This document shows positions 1-11,332 of a stretch of DNA of 64,000 nt, piece after piece. Origin of the DNA: Cepaea nemoralis. Lineage: Eukaryota; Mollusca; Gastropoda; Stylommatophora; Helicidae. The notes below the pieces were generated by a model. The model was not told the origin of the DNA. It did no database searches and saw nothing but the letters and a program-made list of their open reading frames with translations. The stretch covers positions 56,001-120,000 of the forward strand of contig JACEFZ010001337.1 in NCBI GenBank assembly GCA_014155875.1. Reading direction: 5' to 3'. Both the position numbers and the translations under genes were made by a program. Every line of letters starts with the position of its first letter. Within the stretch, counting starts at the first letter, position 1.

Positions 1-767
1 AAATACCTCAACACAGACGGTGGTCACAGAGAGGAGACGAGTTAGATGGTGGGGCAGGTATCTCTATAAAATACCTCAACACAGACGGTGGTCACAGAGA
101 GGAGACGAGTTAGATGGTGGGGCAGGTATCTCTATAAAATACCTCAACACAGACGGTGGTCACAGAGAGGAGACGAGTTAGATGGTGGGGCAGCTATCTC
201 TATAAAATACCTCAACACAGACGGTGGTCACAGAGAGGAGACGAGTTAGATGGTGGGGCAGGTATCTCTATAAAATACCTCAACACAGACGGTGGTCACA
301 GAGAGGCGGCGAGTTAGATGGTGGGGCAGCTGTCTCTATAAAATACCTCAACACAGACGATGGTCACAGAGAGGAGACGAGTTAGATGGTGGGGCAGCTG
401 TCTCTATAAAATACCTCAACACAGGCGGTGGTCACAGAGAGGAGGCGAGTTAGATGGTGGGGCAGCTGTCTCTATAAAATAACTCAACACAGGCGGTGGT
501 CACAGAGAGGAGGCGAGTTAGTTGATGGGGCAGCTGTCTCTATAAAATACCTCAACACAGGCGGTGGTCACAGAGAGGAGACGAGTTAGATGATGGGGCT
601 GCTGTCTCTATAAAATACCTCAACACAGGCGGTGGTCACAGAGAGGAGGCGAGTTAGTTGATGGGGCAGCTGTCTCTATAAAATACCTCAACACAGGCGG
701 TGGTCACAGAGAGGAGGCGAGTTAGTTGGTGGGGCAGCTGTCTCTATAAAATACCTCAAAACTCTAT
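1..767. repeat. 68-bp tandem repeat, about 11 copies
   Basis: The unit opens with AAATACCTCAACACAG and recurs every 68 bp up to about 767; the array is cut by the window start. Early copies carry ACAGACGG and later copies mostly ACAGGCGG, and the GATGGTGGGG segment drifts to TTGATGGGG near the right end, so neighbouring copies share variants. I see no coding or retroelement match in the unit. Confidence 0.95.
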
Positions 768-1010
768 GACGAGGCCATTAGCGGGTAAAAGGCGCATACA
801 CAACCTCTCTTCCCCCCCCCCCCCCCTGATGTCTTGCAGGGTCTGTCTCTTTAGATAAAGGCTAGTGGAGTAAACCATATACAAACCGGCGGGAGGCAAG
901 GGGAAACCACCGCTGTATGTTCCCAAGAAAACCATGCATGTAAACACCATCGATACATGTTGTTACGACTGGAAAGATGTGAAGAAATAGAGGAAATAGA
1001 GGCAGACAAA
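768..1010. other. Non-repetitive spacer with poly-C run
   Basis: No gene is seen. A run of 15 C lies at 812-826. Short open frames here have no recognisable domain. Confidence 0.6.
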
Positions 1011-1014
1011 GTGA

Positions 1015-1175
1015 GCAGATTTTTGACAGTCTTGTGTCATGGCATGGAAGAGAGTCAACACACGAACTAATCTATGCCGTCGGAGATCGCAATTTGTGGA
1101 GAGGCATGATTCTCAACGCCAGCCGGCAAGGCACTGGATGAAGATGATGCTGACTGACAGGCAAATATGAATACC
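1015..1175 (+). mobile_element. LINE-A 3' end fragment (C-terminal codons)
   Basis: A plus-strand frame reads a SWHG-type motif (DSLVSWHGRE) followed by GDRNLWRGMILNAS and a stop. This matches the C-terminus of the longer LINE-A at 17.9 kb, which reads DGLVTWHGRD and later GDRVRWQNM. A short GATGAAGATGATG tail follows the stop, as at other LINE 3' ends. Only about 50 codons remain. LINE identity is judged by resemblance to the other copy in the window. Confidence 0.65.
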
Positions 1176-1204
1176 AGTAACTGGCAAAGAAGTATTTTCG
1201 GATA

Positions 1205-1935
1205 GCTCTTTATCTATCCACTGATATATTGTTTCTATCCACTGATATCTTTTATCTATCCACTGATATCTTTTATCTGCCCATTGATATATTTTATCTG
1301 TCCACTGACATATTTTATCTATCCACTGATGTATTTTATTTATCCACTGATATATTTATCTATCCAGTGATATATTTGATCAATCCACTGATATATTTTA
1401 TCTATCCAATGATATATTCTATCTAACCACTAATATATTTTGTCTATCCATTGATACATTTTATCTGTCCACTGATATATTTGATCTATCCACTGATATA
1501 TTGTATCTATCCACTGATATATTGTATCTATCCATTGATATATTTTATCTATCCATTGATACATTTTATATGTCCACTAATATATTTTATCTATCCGTTG
1601 ATGTATTTTATCCATCCACTGACATATTGTCTCTATCCACTGATATAATGTATCTGTCCACTGATATATTTTATCTGTCCACTGATATATTTTATCTATC
1701 CACTGATATATTTTACCTATCCACTGATATATTTTTATCTATCCACTGATATATTTTACCCATCCATTGCTATATTGTAGCTATCAACTGATATATTTTA
1801 TCTATCCACTGATATATTTTATGTATCCACTTGTATATTTTATGTATCCATTGCTATATTGTATCTATCCACTGATATATTTTATCTATCCACTGATATA
1901 TTTTATCTAGCCACTGGCATATTTTATCTATCCAC
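1205..1935. repeat. 21-bp tandem repeat, about 34 copies
   Basis: The unit is close to CTATCCACTGATATATTTTAT, 21 bp long and AT-rich, with scattered substitutions and occasional one-base indels. Because 21 is a multiple of 3, the array gives several open frames reading runs such as YLSTDIF. These are by-products of the repeat. Confidence 0.95.
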
Positions 1936-2745
1936 TGTTGCTTATACAAATAGACAGACAAGGGCAGTCACACAGTAAGACAAAAACAATCAGACAACAG
2001 GAATACATCAAGCAGACACATATCAAGACATATTGGAAGACAGACATACGGCAAGACAAACATACAGACACACAGCAAGACAAAATAGACATACACACAA
2101 CGAGACACATGAGCGGGCACGGCAAGACAATTGGACAGACACACAATAAGACATCGGTAGAAACAACACCAAGACATATACTGACACAAAACAAGACGTG
2201 GGTAGAGAAACAACAGACACAGCAAGACCCATGGGAAGACAGAAATCAAGACCCATGGGAAGACAGACAACTAGATACATGGGAAGACAGACAACGAGAT
2301 ACATTGAAGGAAAGATAACGAGACCTAGGGAAGACATACAACAAGACCTATGGGAAGACATACAAGACACATGGAAGACAGACAACGAGACCCATGAGAA
2401 GACAGACAAGACCCATGGAAAGACAGACAACAAGACACATGTGAAGACAGACAACAAGACCCATAGGAAGACAGACAACGAGACACATGGGAAGAGCGAC
2501 AAAGACACCTATGGGAGTACAGGCGAGACCCATGGGAAGACAGACAACAAGACACTTGGGAAGACAGAATTCGAGACCCATGGGAAGACATAAAACGAGA
2601 CACATGGGAAGACAGACAACGAGAGCCATGGGAAGACAGACATCGATACCCATGGGAAGACAGACATCGAAACCTTTGGGCAGACAGACCACAAGACCCA
2701 TGGGAAGACAGACAACGAGGCACACCCGCACCCCACAACAAGGTA
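1936..2745. repeat. 24-bp tandem repeat, about 33 copies
   Basis: The unit contains GGGAAGACAGACAACGAGAC plus CCAT and has a 24-bp period. The left third (1936-2200) is degenerate and rich in AGACA, while 2200-2740 is regular. The 24-bp period leaves long open frames on both strands, for example 2325-2852 minus, which I do not treat as genes. Confidence 0.9.
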
Positions 2746-2949
2746 ATGCACCTGACATACTTCACAATGTGTAGACATTTTGTGTCCAAAGGAAAAAAAA
2801 CAAAAGCAAGTACGGTGGGACTTAGCAAATAATTATATAATGCAGCAAACACACACGGCAGATTTCCTGTATTATCATAGTTCTGCCACCGAAATCTTGT
2901 GCGACGGATTGCGGAGAATATCGCACAATTAGTTTAATGAGTCGTGTGA
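2746..2949. other. AT-rich spacer, no feature seen
   Basis: Non-repetitive sequence between the 24-bp array and a decayed LINE. Nothing is recognised. Confidence 0.5.
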
Positions 2950-3830
2950 CTAAAATACTGATGAGAATATAATGAGGGGAATAAGAAGCGGGATAAAACC
3001 AGAAACTGGCGATGAGCCGTGTGGATTTGTGGAGGGCAAAGACACCAACAACGTCATAAACATCCTGAGAGCATTAACAGAATGAACAGTTGAAATGAGT
3101 ATATTTGCGCTGTAGTGAAAACAAATAATACATTTGGTATACCGAAACACGAGGAAATGATTGCAATGTTGCAAATGTTCAACATTAATGTCAAAGATCT
3201 GAGAACAATGAAGAGCATGCATTGGCAGAAAAGACCAGCCGTAAGAACTGACAACCAAATGAGAACTTTTCAACAAATGATACCAGGTGTTAAGGCAGGG
3301 TTGTGTACTACCACCCGATCTGTTCAATTTGTACAGCGACATAGCAATCACATCCATTCAAGACACGCCAGGAATATCAGCTGGTGGGCATAATGTAAAC
3401 AACTTGCGTTATGGTGATGATTTGGTTTTTGATCGGTGAAAATTAAACAGAGTTACAAGAAAGGACGGAAACAATTGTAACAGAAAGTCTAAACAACTGA
3501 TTTAGTCTAAATAGCAGTCGTGGTTATTACAAAGAAACATTGTATACCCAAATGCAACATGAAAATGAGGAGATGGAGTTTTATATAAGAATGATAACTA
3601 CAGAATGGATGGATAGATAGAAAGAACAATGAATATATCTTGAAAGAAGTTAACTCACACACAGAACTGGTTGCTGGCATCAGAAGAGACGGTCTACATT
3701 CTTTGGGCATGTCATGAGATGGGGAACGCTGGAGTATGTTGTCACAACGGGAAAGTTGGAGGGGAAGAGAAGCAGGGGGAAACCAGGATAGAAGATGCTG
3801 GACAGTTTGATATCATGGCATGGAAATGAT
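2950..3830 (+). mobile_element. LINE-A reverse transcriptase and C-terminus, decayed
   Basis: Plus-strand pieces in shifting frames match a non-LTR reverse transcriptase. Near 3025 a CGFVEGKDTNNVI block corresponds to the usual YGF.EGKGT motif. 3150-3300 reads HEEMIAMLQMFNINVKDLR and GVKAGL (normally GVRQGC). Near 3403 NNLRYGDDLVF is the catalytic motif C, with YGDD where YADD or YVDD is usual. 3605-3830 carries the C-terminal region with a GHVM-type block, YVVTTGKLEGK and DSLISWHG. Several frameshifts and stops make it inactive. It runs directly into the 73-bp tandem 3' end. Confidence 0.8.
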
Positions 3831-4190
3831 TAGCAGCACAAGAAACAGACGTCTGTGGTCAGGCGTAATCACCAACACCACACGGCATGGACTATAAGAA
3901 GATTGACAGTACATGAGACAGAAGGTTGTGGACAGACATGATCACCAACACCACACGGCATGGACTATAAGAAGATTGACAGTACATGAGACAGAAGGCT
4001 GTGGACAGACATGATCACCAACACCACACGGCATGGACTATAAGAAGATTGACAGTACATGAGACAGAAGGTTGTGGACAGACATGATCACCGACGGCAC
4101 ACGGCATGGACTATAAGAAGATTGGCAGTGTAGGAGAAAGAAGGCTGTGGACAGGCATGATCACCGACGGCACACGGTATGGTCTACAGA
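3830..4190 (+). repeat. 73-bp tandem repeat forming the 3' end of LINE-A
   Basis: The anchor TGGACTATAAG occurs at 3888, 3961, 4034 and 4107, with a TGGTCTACAG variant at 4180, so the period is exactly 73 bp. The first unit still contains the last LINE codons (RLW...ITNTTRHGL, then stop), so the repeat covers the end of the ORF plus the 3' untranslated sequence. The same unit is reiterated at the 3' end of the LINE-A copy at 14.1-14.7 kb. Confidence 0.9.
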
Positions 4191-4384
4191 ACAACAAGGA
4201 GAGTTCAGACAACCATGTCGTCATGGCAACAAACAAATCAAGTTAGGGACCCTTTGAAAAGCTGTGAAACGTGTCGGGTAAATGGTGCCAGCTCCAGGCG
4301 TGGACAGCTCAGTCGGCACTTGACGGGGCGATGTAGTCTGCAACACACCGACCGCTGTTGTTTCCTATAGCACATTCTAATAGC
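4191..4384. other. Spacer, no feature seen
   Basis: Short non-repetitive stretch between the LINE-A 3' repeats and a SINE-like element. A 63-codon open frame here has no recognisable content. Confidence 0.4.
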
Positions 4385-4505
4385 CACGTTAGGTTGGGCG
4401 GTCTGGGAGTCGAGGACAGATGTATAAAAATGTCCGCCTTGATGGGGATTCGAACTTATCACCTCAGGGCCAACAGCAAGCGTGCTAGCCATTTCAGAAC
4501 CATGC
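4385..4505 (-). mobile_element. tRNA-derived SINE-like element
   Basis: The minus strand carries an A-box-like TGGCTAGCACGC followed after about 35 bp by AAGTTCGAATCCC, a good match to the RNA polymerase III B box. A tRNA-unrelated body follows toward 4385. I see no paired acceptor stem, so a SINE head is more likely than a functional tRNA gene. Confidence 0.6.
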
Positions 4506-4675
4506 TCTCTGCAAATGTACAGTAAACAAAGTTGATGGACTCATAAACAGCGCAATGGTGGAATACTCAAAGATGTTGTATAGGGTCGCCAAGCAATCAC
4601 TGAACAACGGTAGAACCGATCAAATACGAAAGGTAAACGAATATAATGCAGCCAATAATACAGAAAAGATGTTCT
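4506..4675. other. Spacer, no feature seen
   Basis: Non-repetitive; nothing recognised. Confidence 0.4.
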
Positions 4676-4825
4676 AAACCTGACTAAACATTATACTAAA
4701 CCAGGTTAAATAGTATACTAAACCAAGTTAAACAGTATATTAAACCAGGTTAAACAGTATAGTAAACTAGGTTAAACAGTATACCAGGTTAAACAGTATA
4801 GTAAACCAGGTTAAATAGTATCAAA
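4676..4825. repeat. 22-bp tandem repeat, about 6 copies
   Basis: Imperfect units containing ACCAGGTTAAACAGTATA, with variable TACTAAA or TAGTAAA links. The array ends just before the 37-bp satellite. Confidence 0.8.
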
Positions 4826-4866
4826 AACTATGGCACACCACGAACAAACAAGTTACAGTAACATGT

Positions 4867-5977
4867 TTGAAAACGTTGATCTCTCCTGTGGCAACATGTC
4901 GATGTGGAAACGTTGATCTCTCCTGTGGCAACAAGTCGATGTGGAAACGTTGATCTCTCCTGTGGCAACAAGTCGATGTGGAAACGTTGATCTCTCCTGT
5001 GGCAACATGTCGATGTGAAAACGTTGATCTCTCCTGTGGCGACATGTCGATGTGAAAAAGTTGATCTTTCCTGTGGCGACATGTCGATGTGAAAACGTTG
5101 ATCTCTCCTGTGGCAACATGTCGATGTGAAAACGTTGATCTCTCCTGTGGCAACATGTCGATGTGAAAACGTTGATCTCTCCTGTGGCAACATGTCGATT
5201 TGGAAACGTTGATCTCTCCTGTGGCAACATGTCGATGTGGAAACGTTGATCTCTCCTGTGGCAACATGTCGATGTGAAAACGTTGATCTCTCCTGTGGCA
5301 ACATGTCGATTTGGAAACGTTGATCTCTCCTGTGGCAACATGTCGATGTGGAAACGTTGATCTCTCCTGTGGCAACATGTCGATGTGAAAACGTTGATCT
5401 CTCCCGTGGCAACATGTCGATTTGGAAACGTTGATCTCTCCTGTGGCAACATGTCGATGTGGAAACGTTGATTTCTCCTGTGGCAACATGTCGATGTGAA
5501 AAAGTTGATCTCTCCTGTGGCAACATGTCGATTTGGAAACGTTGATCTCTCCTGTGGCAACATGTCGATGTGGAAACGTTGATCTCTCCTGTGGCAACAT
5601 GTCGATGTGAAAACGTTGATCTCTCCTGTGGCAACATGTCGATTTGGAAACGTTGATCTCTCCTGTGGCAACATGTCGATGTGGAAACGTTGATCTCTCC
5701 TGTGGCAACATGTCGATATGGAAACGTTGATCTCTCCTGTGGCAACATGTCGATGTGGAAACGTTGATCTCTCCTGTGGCGACATGTCGATGTGGAAACG
5801 TTGATCTCTCCTGTGGCAACATGTCGATGTGGAAACGTTGATCTCTCCTGTGGCAACATGTCGATGTGGAAACGTTGATCTCTCCTGTGGCAACATGTCG
5901 ATGTGGAAACGTTGATCTCTCCTGTGGCGACATGTCGATGTGGAAACGTTGATCTCTCCTGTGGCGACATGTCGATG
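4867..5977. repeat. 37-bp tandem repeat, about 30 copies, with 111-bp higher order
   Basis: The unit contains GTTGATCTCTCCTGTGGCAA followed by CATGTCGATGTGGAAAC, 37 bp in all. Between about 5200 and 5644 the variant GATTTGGAAAC recurs every 111 bp (3 units), a higher-order repeat. All three minus-strand frames are open for about 370-400 codons, because the unit has no stop on that strand and 37 is not a multiple of 3. I take these frames as by-products. Confidence 0.95.
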
Positions 5978-6013
5978 TGAGTCACGAAGCACGTCACACT
6001 CACTACAGACGAG

Positions 6014-6300
6014 AACATTGTGGCTTTCCAGATCAAATGTTACAGAAAGGTTCTTAGAGTAGTTCGGACCAAGCGGATGAACAATTGTAACATTCTACAA
6101 GATGTGGACATCGAAGACAACAGTCGCATACACGGTCTCATGTCTCGGTCTCATGTCTCGGTCTCATGTCTCGGAGACTACAATACTTTGGCCATACTAC
6201 AAGCCACTATGGGAGAAGAGGCGGGGGGGGGGGGGGGGCAGCACGAAGATCGACTGGACATTGCAGACACCTGGGGAATGAGGGTGCACGAGGCAGTCGA
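6014..6300 (+). mobile_element. LINE-B C-terminal fragment
   Basis: Plus-strand pieces read AFQIKCYRKVLRVV with IEDN, then RLQYFGH in another frame, then a GRPARRWT-like remnant and DIADTWGMRVHEAVDITRE. These correspond to the C-terminal region of a known class of invertebrate non-LTR elements, where a (K/R)CYR(K/R)(I/V)L block is followed by YFGH and then GM.VHEA. A 13-bp triplication (GGTCTCATGTCTC) at about 6136-6172 and a G run at about 6221 add frameshifts. The last codons merge in frame into the 12-bp array. Confidence 0.65.
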
Positions 6301-9300
6301 TATCACAAGAGAAATGGCAAGGGATATGACAAGAGATATGACAAGAGAAATGACAAGAGATGTAACAAGAGAAATGGCAAGAGATATGGCAAGAGATATG
6401 ACAAAAGATATGATAAGAGAAATGGCAAGAGATATGACAAGGGATATGGCAAGAGATATGACAAGGGATATGGCAAGAGATATTACAAGGGATATGGCAA
6501 GAGATATTACAAGGGATATGGCAAGAGATATGGCAAGGGATATGGCAAGAGATATTACAAGGGATATGGCAAGAGATATGACAAGGGATATGGCAAGAGA
6601 TATTACAAGGGATATGGCAAGAGATATGACAAAGGATATGGCAAGAGATATGGCAAGAGATATTACAAGGGATATGGCAAGAGATATTACAAGGGATATG
6701 GCAAGAGATAGGACAAGGGACATGGCAAGAAATATTACAAGGGATATGGCAAGAGATATTACAAGGGATATGGCAAGAGATATGACAAGGGATATGACAA
6801 GAGATATGGAAAGAGATATAACAAGAGATATGGAAAGAGATATAACAAGAGATATGACAAGAGATATGGAAAGAGATATGAAAAGAGATATAACAAGAGA
6901 TACAACAAGAGATATAACAAGAGATATGGAAAGAGATATAACAAGAGATATGACAAGATATATGGAAAGAGATATAACAAGAGATATGGAAAGAGATATA
7001 ACAAGAGATATGACAAGAGATATAACAAGAGAAATGGCAAGAGATATGGAAAGAGATATAACAAGAGATATGGAAAGAGATATAACAAGAGATATGACAA
7101 GAGATATGACAAGAGATATAACAAGAGATATGGCAAGAGATATGGAAAGAAATATGGAAAGAGATATGGAAAGAGATATAACAAGAGATATAACAAGAGA
7201 TATGGAAAGAGATATAACAAGAGATATGGAAAGAGATATAATAAGAGATATGGAAAGAGATATGGAAAGAGATTTAGAAAGAGATATGGAAAGAGATATA
7301 ACAAGAGATATGACAAGAGATATAACAAGAGATATGGAAAGAGATATAACAAGAGATATAACAAGAGATATGGAATGAGATATAACAAGAGATATAACAA
7401 GAGATATGACAAGAGATATAACAAGGGATATGGCAAGAGATATAGAAAGAGATATGGAAAGAGATATGGAAAGAGATATGGAAAGAGATATAACAAGAGA
7501 TATAACAAGATATATGGAAAGAGATATAACAAGAGATATGGAAAGAGATAAGGAAAGAGATATAACAAGAGATATGGAAAGATATATGGAAAGAGATATA
7601 ACAAGAGATATGACAAGAGATATAACAAGAGATATGGAAAGAGATATGGAAAGAGATATAACAAGAGATATGGAAAGAGATATAACAAGAGATATAACAA
7701 GAGATATGGAAAGAGATATAACAAGAGATATGGAAAGAGATATGACAAGAGATATGGAAAGAGATATGACAAGAGATATGGAAAGAGATATGACAAGAGA
7801 TATAACAAGAGATACAACAAGAGATATAACAAGAGATATGGAAAGAGATATAACAAGAGATATAACAAGAGATATGACAAGAGATATGGCAAGAGATATG
7901 GAAAGAGATATGGAAAGAGATATGGAAAGAGATATAACAAGAGATATAACAAGAGATATGGAAAGAGATATAACAAGAGATATGGAAAGAGAATAACAAG
8001 AGATATGGAAAGAGATATGGAAAGAGATTTAGAAAGAGATATGGAAAGAGATATGGAAAGAGATATGGAAAGAGATATAACAAGAGATATAACAAGATAT
8101 ATGGAAAGAGATATAACAAGAGATATAACAAGAGATATGGAAAGAGATATAACAAGAGATATGGAAAGAGATAAGGAAAGAGATATAACAAGAGATATGG
8201 AAAGAGATATAACAAGAGATATGACAAGAGATATAACAAGAGATATGGAAAGAGATATGGAAAGAGACATAACAAGAGATATGGAAAGAGATATAACAAG
8301 AGATTTAACAAGAGATATGGAAAGAGATATAACAAGAGATATGACAAGAGATATGGAAAGAGATATGACAAGAGATATGGAAAGAGATATGGAAAGAGAT
8401 ATAACAAGAGATATGACAAGAGATATAACAAGAGATATGGAAAGAGATATTACAAGAGATATGACAAAAGATATAACAAGAGATACAACAAGAGATATAA
8501 CAAGAGATATGGAAACAGATATAACAAGAGATATAACAAGAGATATAACAAGAGATACAACAAGAGATATAACAAGAGATATGACAAAAGATATAACAAG
8601 AGATATGACAAGAGATATGACAAAAGATATAACAAGAGATACAACAAGAGATATGGAAACAGATATAACAAGAGATATGACAAAAGATATAACAAGAGAT
8701 ACAACAAGAGATATAACAAGAGATATGGAAACAGATATAACAAGAGATATAACAAGAGATATAACAAGAGATATGACAAGAGATATAACAAGAGATATGG
8801 AAAGAGATATAACAAGAGAAATGGAAAGAGATATAACAAGAGATATGACAAGAGATATAACAAGAGATACAACAAGAGATATAACAAGAGATATGACAAG
8901 GGATATGGCAAGAGATATAACAAGGGATATGGCAAGAGATATGACAAGGGATATGGCAAGAGATATAACAAGGGATATGGCAAGAGATATGACAAGGGAT
9001 ATGGCAAGAGATATGACAAAGGATATGGCAAGAGATATGACAAAGGATATGGCAAGAGATATTACAAGGGATATGGCAAGAGATATGACAAGGGATATGG
9101 CAAGAGATATGACAAGGGATATGGCAAGAGATATGACAAGGGATATGGCAAGAGATATGACAAGATATATGGAAAGAGATATAATAAGGGATATGACAAG
9201 AGAAATAACAAGAGAAATGGCAAGAGATATGACAAGAGACATAACAAGAGATATAACAAGAGAAATGACAAGAGATAAAACAAGAGAGAATGCAAGAGAT

Positions 9301-9725
9301 ATGACAAGAGATATAACAAGAGATATGACAAGAGATATAACAAGAGATATGACAAGAAATATGACAAGAGACATGGAAAGAGATATGGAAAGAGATATAA
9401 CAAGAGATATGACAAGAGATATGGCAAAGATGTGAGAAGAGATATAACAAGAGCTATAACAAGAGATATAACAAGAGCTACAACAAAAGATAAAACAAGA
9501 GAAATGGCAAGATATATGGCAAAGAGATATTGTAACAGATATGACAAGCTATATAGCAGGAGATATTGCAAGAGATATCGCAGGAGAAATGACAAGAGAT
9601 ATGGCAAGAGATATGCCAAGAGATATGGAAAGAGATATGGCAAAAAAGACGTGGCAAGAGAAATGGCAAGAGATATGGCAAAATAGATATGGCAAGTTAT
9701 ATGGCAAGAGATATGGCAAGAGATC
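6300..9725. repeat. 12-bp tandem repeat, about 285 copies (3.4 kb)
   Basis: The unit is AAGAGATATGAC, with main variants ATATGGAA, ATATAACA and ATATGGCA at the centre. Zones differ: 6440-6790 and 8880-9170 show a 24-bp alternation (GGGATATGGCAAGAGATATG), 6790-8440 is rich in ATGGAAAG, and 8440-8880 carries ACAACAAG and GAAACAG variants. Translation gives RDMT, RDMA and RDIT on the plus strand. The largest open frame (6759-9374 minus, 871 codons of SLVI and YLLL) is a repeat artefact. Confidence 0.95.
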
Positions 9726-9784
9726 GAGACGCTTTCCGACGTATCGAGATGAGTGCAACGTTCGGAAAACGATATCCTACATGA

Positions 9785-10935
9785 TGATGTACCAAAGACT
9801 TAAAGAATACAGCAAACATGAAACAAACAATTATAGAATACAGTAAACATGTATCAAATAGTTGTAGAATAATGGCAAACATAAAACAAACAATTATAGA
9901 ATAATTATAATGAAAATTTATAGAATTCAGCAATTATAGAATACAACAAACGTGTATCAAACAGTTACAGAATACAGCAAACATGAAACAAACAATTATG
10001 TAATGCTGCAAACACGTAACAAACAGTTACAGAATACATAAAATATGGCTCACACAATTTTAAAATACAAAATATGTAAAATAAATGACGGGATAAAGCA
10101 AGCATGTAATGAGCAATTTCTAAATATAGCAAACATGTAGCAGATATTGATATAACCACAAACATGAAACAAAGAATTTATAGAATACAGCAAACATGAA
10201 ACAAGGAATTATAGAATACAGAAAACATGAAACAAAGAATTTATAGAATACAGCAAACATGAAACAAGGAAATATAGAATACAGCAAACATGAAACAAGG
10301 AAATATAGAATACAGAAAACATGAAACAAAGAATTTATAGAATACAGGAAACATGAAACAAAGAATTTATAGAATACAGAAAACATGAAACAAAGAATTA
10401 TAGGATACAGCGAACGTGAAATAGGGAATTATAGAATACAGCAAATATGAAACAAAGAATTATAGAATACAGCAAGCATGAGAAAGGAATTAAAGAATAC
10501 AACAAACATGAGAAAGGAATTAAAGAATACAGCAAACATGAAAAAAATGTATACAATTCAGCAAACATGAAACAAAGAATTATAGAATGTAGCAAATATG
10601 AAACAGAGAATTTTTGAATTGAGCAAAACATGGAACAAAGAATTATAGAATTCAGCAAACATGAAATAAAGAATCACAGAATACAGCAAACATAAAATAA
10701 AGAATTCTAGAATACAGCAAACATGAAACAAAGAATTTATATAAATCAGCAAACATGAAACAAACAATTATAGAAGTAGCAAACATGAAACAAAGAATTA
10801 TAGAATTTAGCAAACATGAAACAAAGAATTATAGAATACAGCAAACAAGAAACAAAGAATTTTGAAATTAAGCAAACATGAAACAATGAATTATAGAATG
10901 CAGCAAACCTGAAAGAAATAATTATAGAATGCAAT
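9785..10935. repeat. 31-bp tandem repeat, about 37 copies
   Basis: The unit contains AAACATGAAACAAAGAATTA followed by TAGAATACAGC. The left part is more degenerate. It grades into the next block without a boundary. Confidence 0.9.
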
Positions 10936-11332
10936 GTGTATATAAGAAATATTCATGTCGATATAGCTAACATACATATAGATAGAATACAGCAAAAATG
11001 TCACAAATGTCGATGGATTATAGTAAACATGTCACAAAATGTCGATGGAATATAGTAAGCATGTCATAAATATCGACACAATATAGTAAACATGTCACAA
11101 ATGTCGAATATGTCACAAATGTTTATAGAATACAGAACACATATCAAGCATGCTGATAGAATACTGCAAACATGTCACAAATATTGATAGAATACAGAAG
11201 ACATGTCACAAATATAGATGGATGAACATTATTCAGAAGAGATGTAACAAATATTGATATAATATAGCAAACATGTAGCAAACAATGATATAATACAGCG
11301 AACATGTAACAAGCAATAATAGAATATATGAC
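10936..11332. repeat. Degenerate satellite related to the 31-bp repeat
   Basis: Units built on AACATGTCACAAATGTCGAT and AGAATACAGCAAACATG continue the preceding family with changed spacing. The same words reappear right of the LINE-R insertion (about 12278-12360), so LINE-R sits inside this satellite. Confidence 0.75.

Noticed and set aside
1..767. CRISPR array
   Set aside because: The repeats are directly tandem with no unique spacers, no cas genes are present, and the context is eukaryotic. The same holds for the other arrays.
4821..6036. Three 370-402-codon frames that could be a repeat protein
   Set aside because: All three frames of the same strand encode the same cyclic 37-residue sequence out of phase, as expected from a 37-bp satellite without stops.
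6759..9374. 871-codon minus-strand open frame
   Set aside because: It consists of SLVI/YLLL units from the 12-bp satellite, and overlapping frames are equally open, so openness follows from the unit lacking stops.
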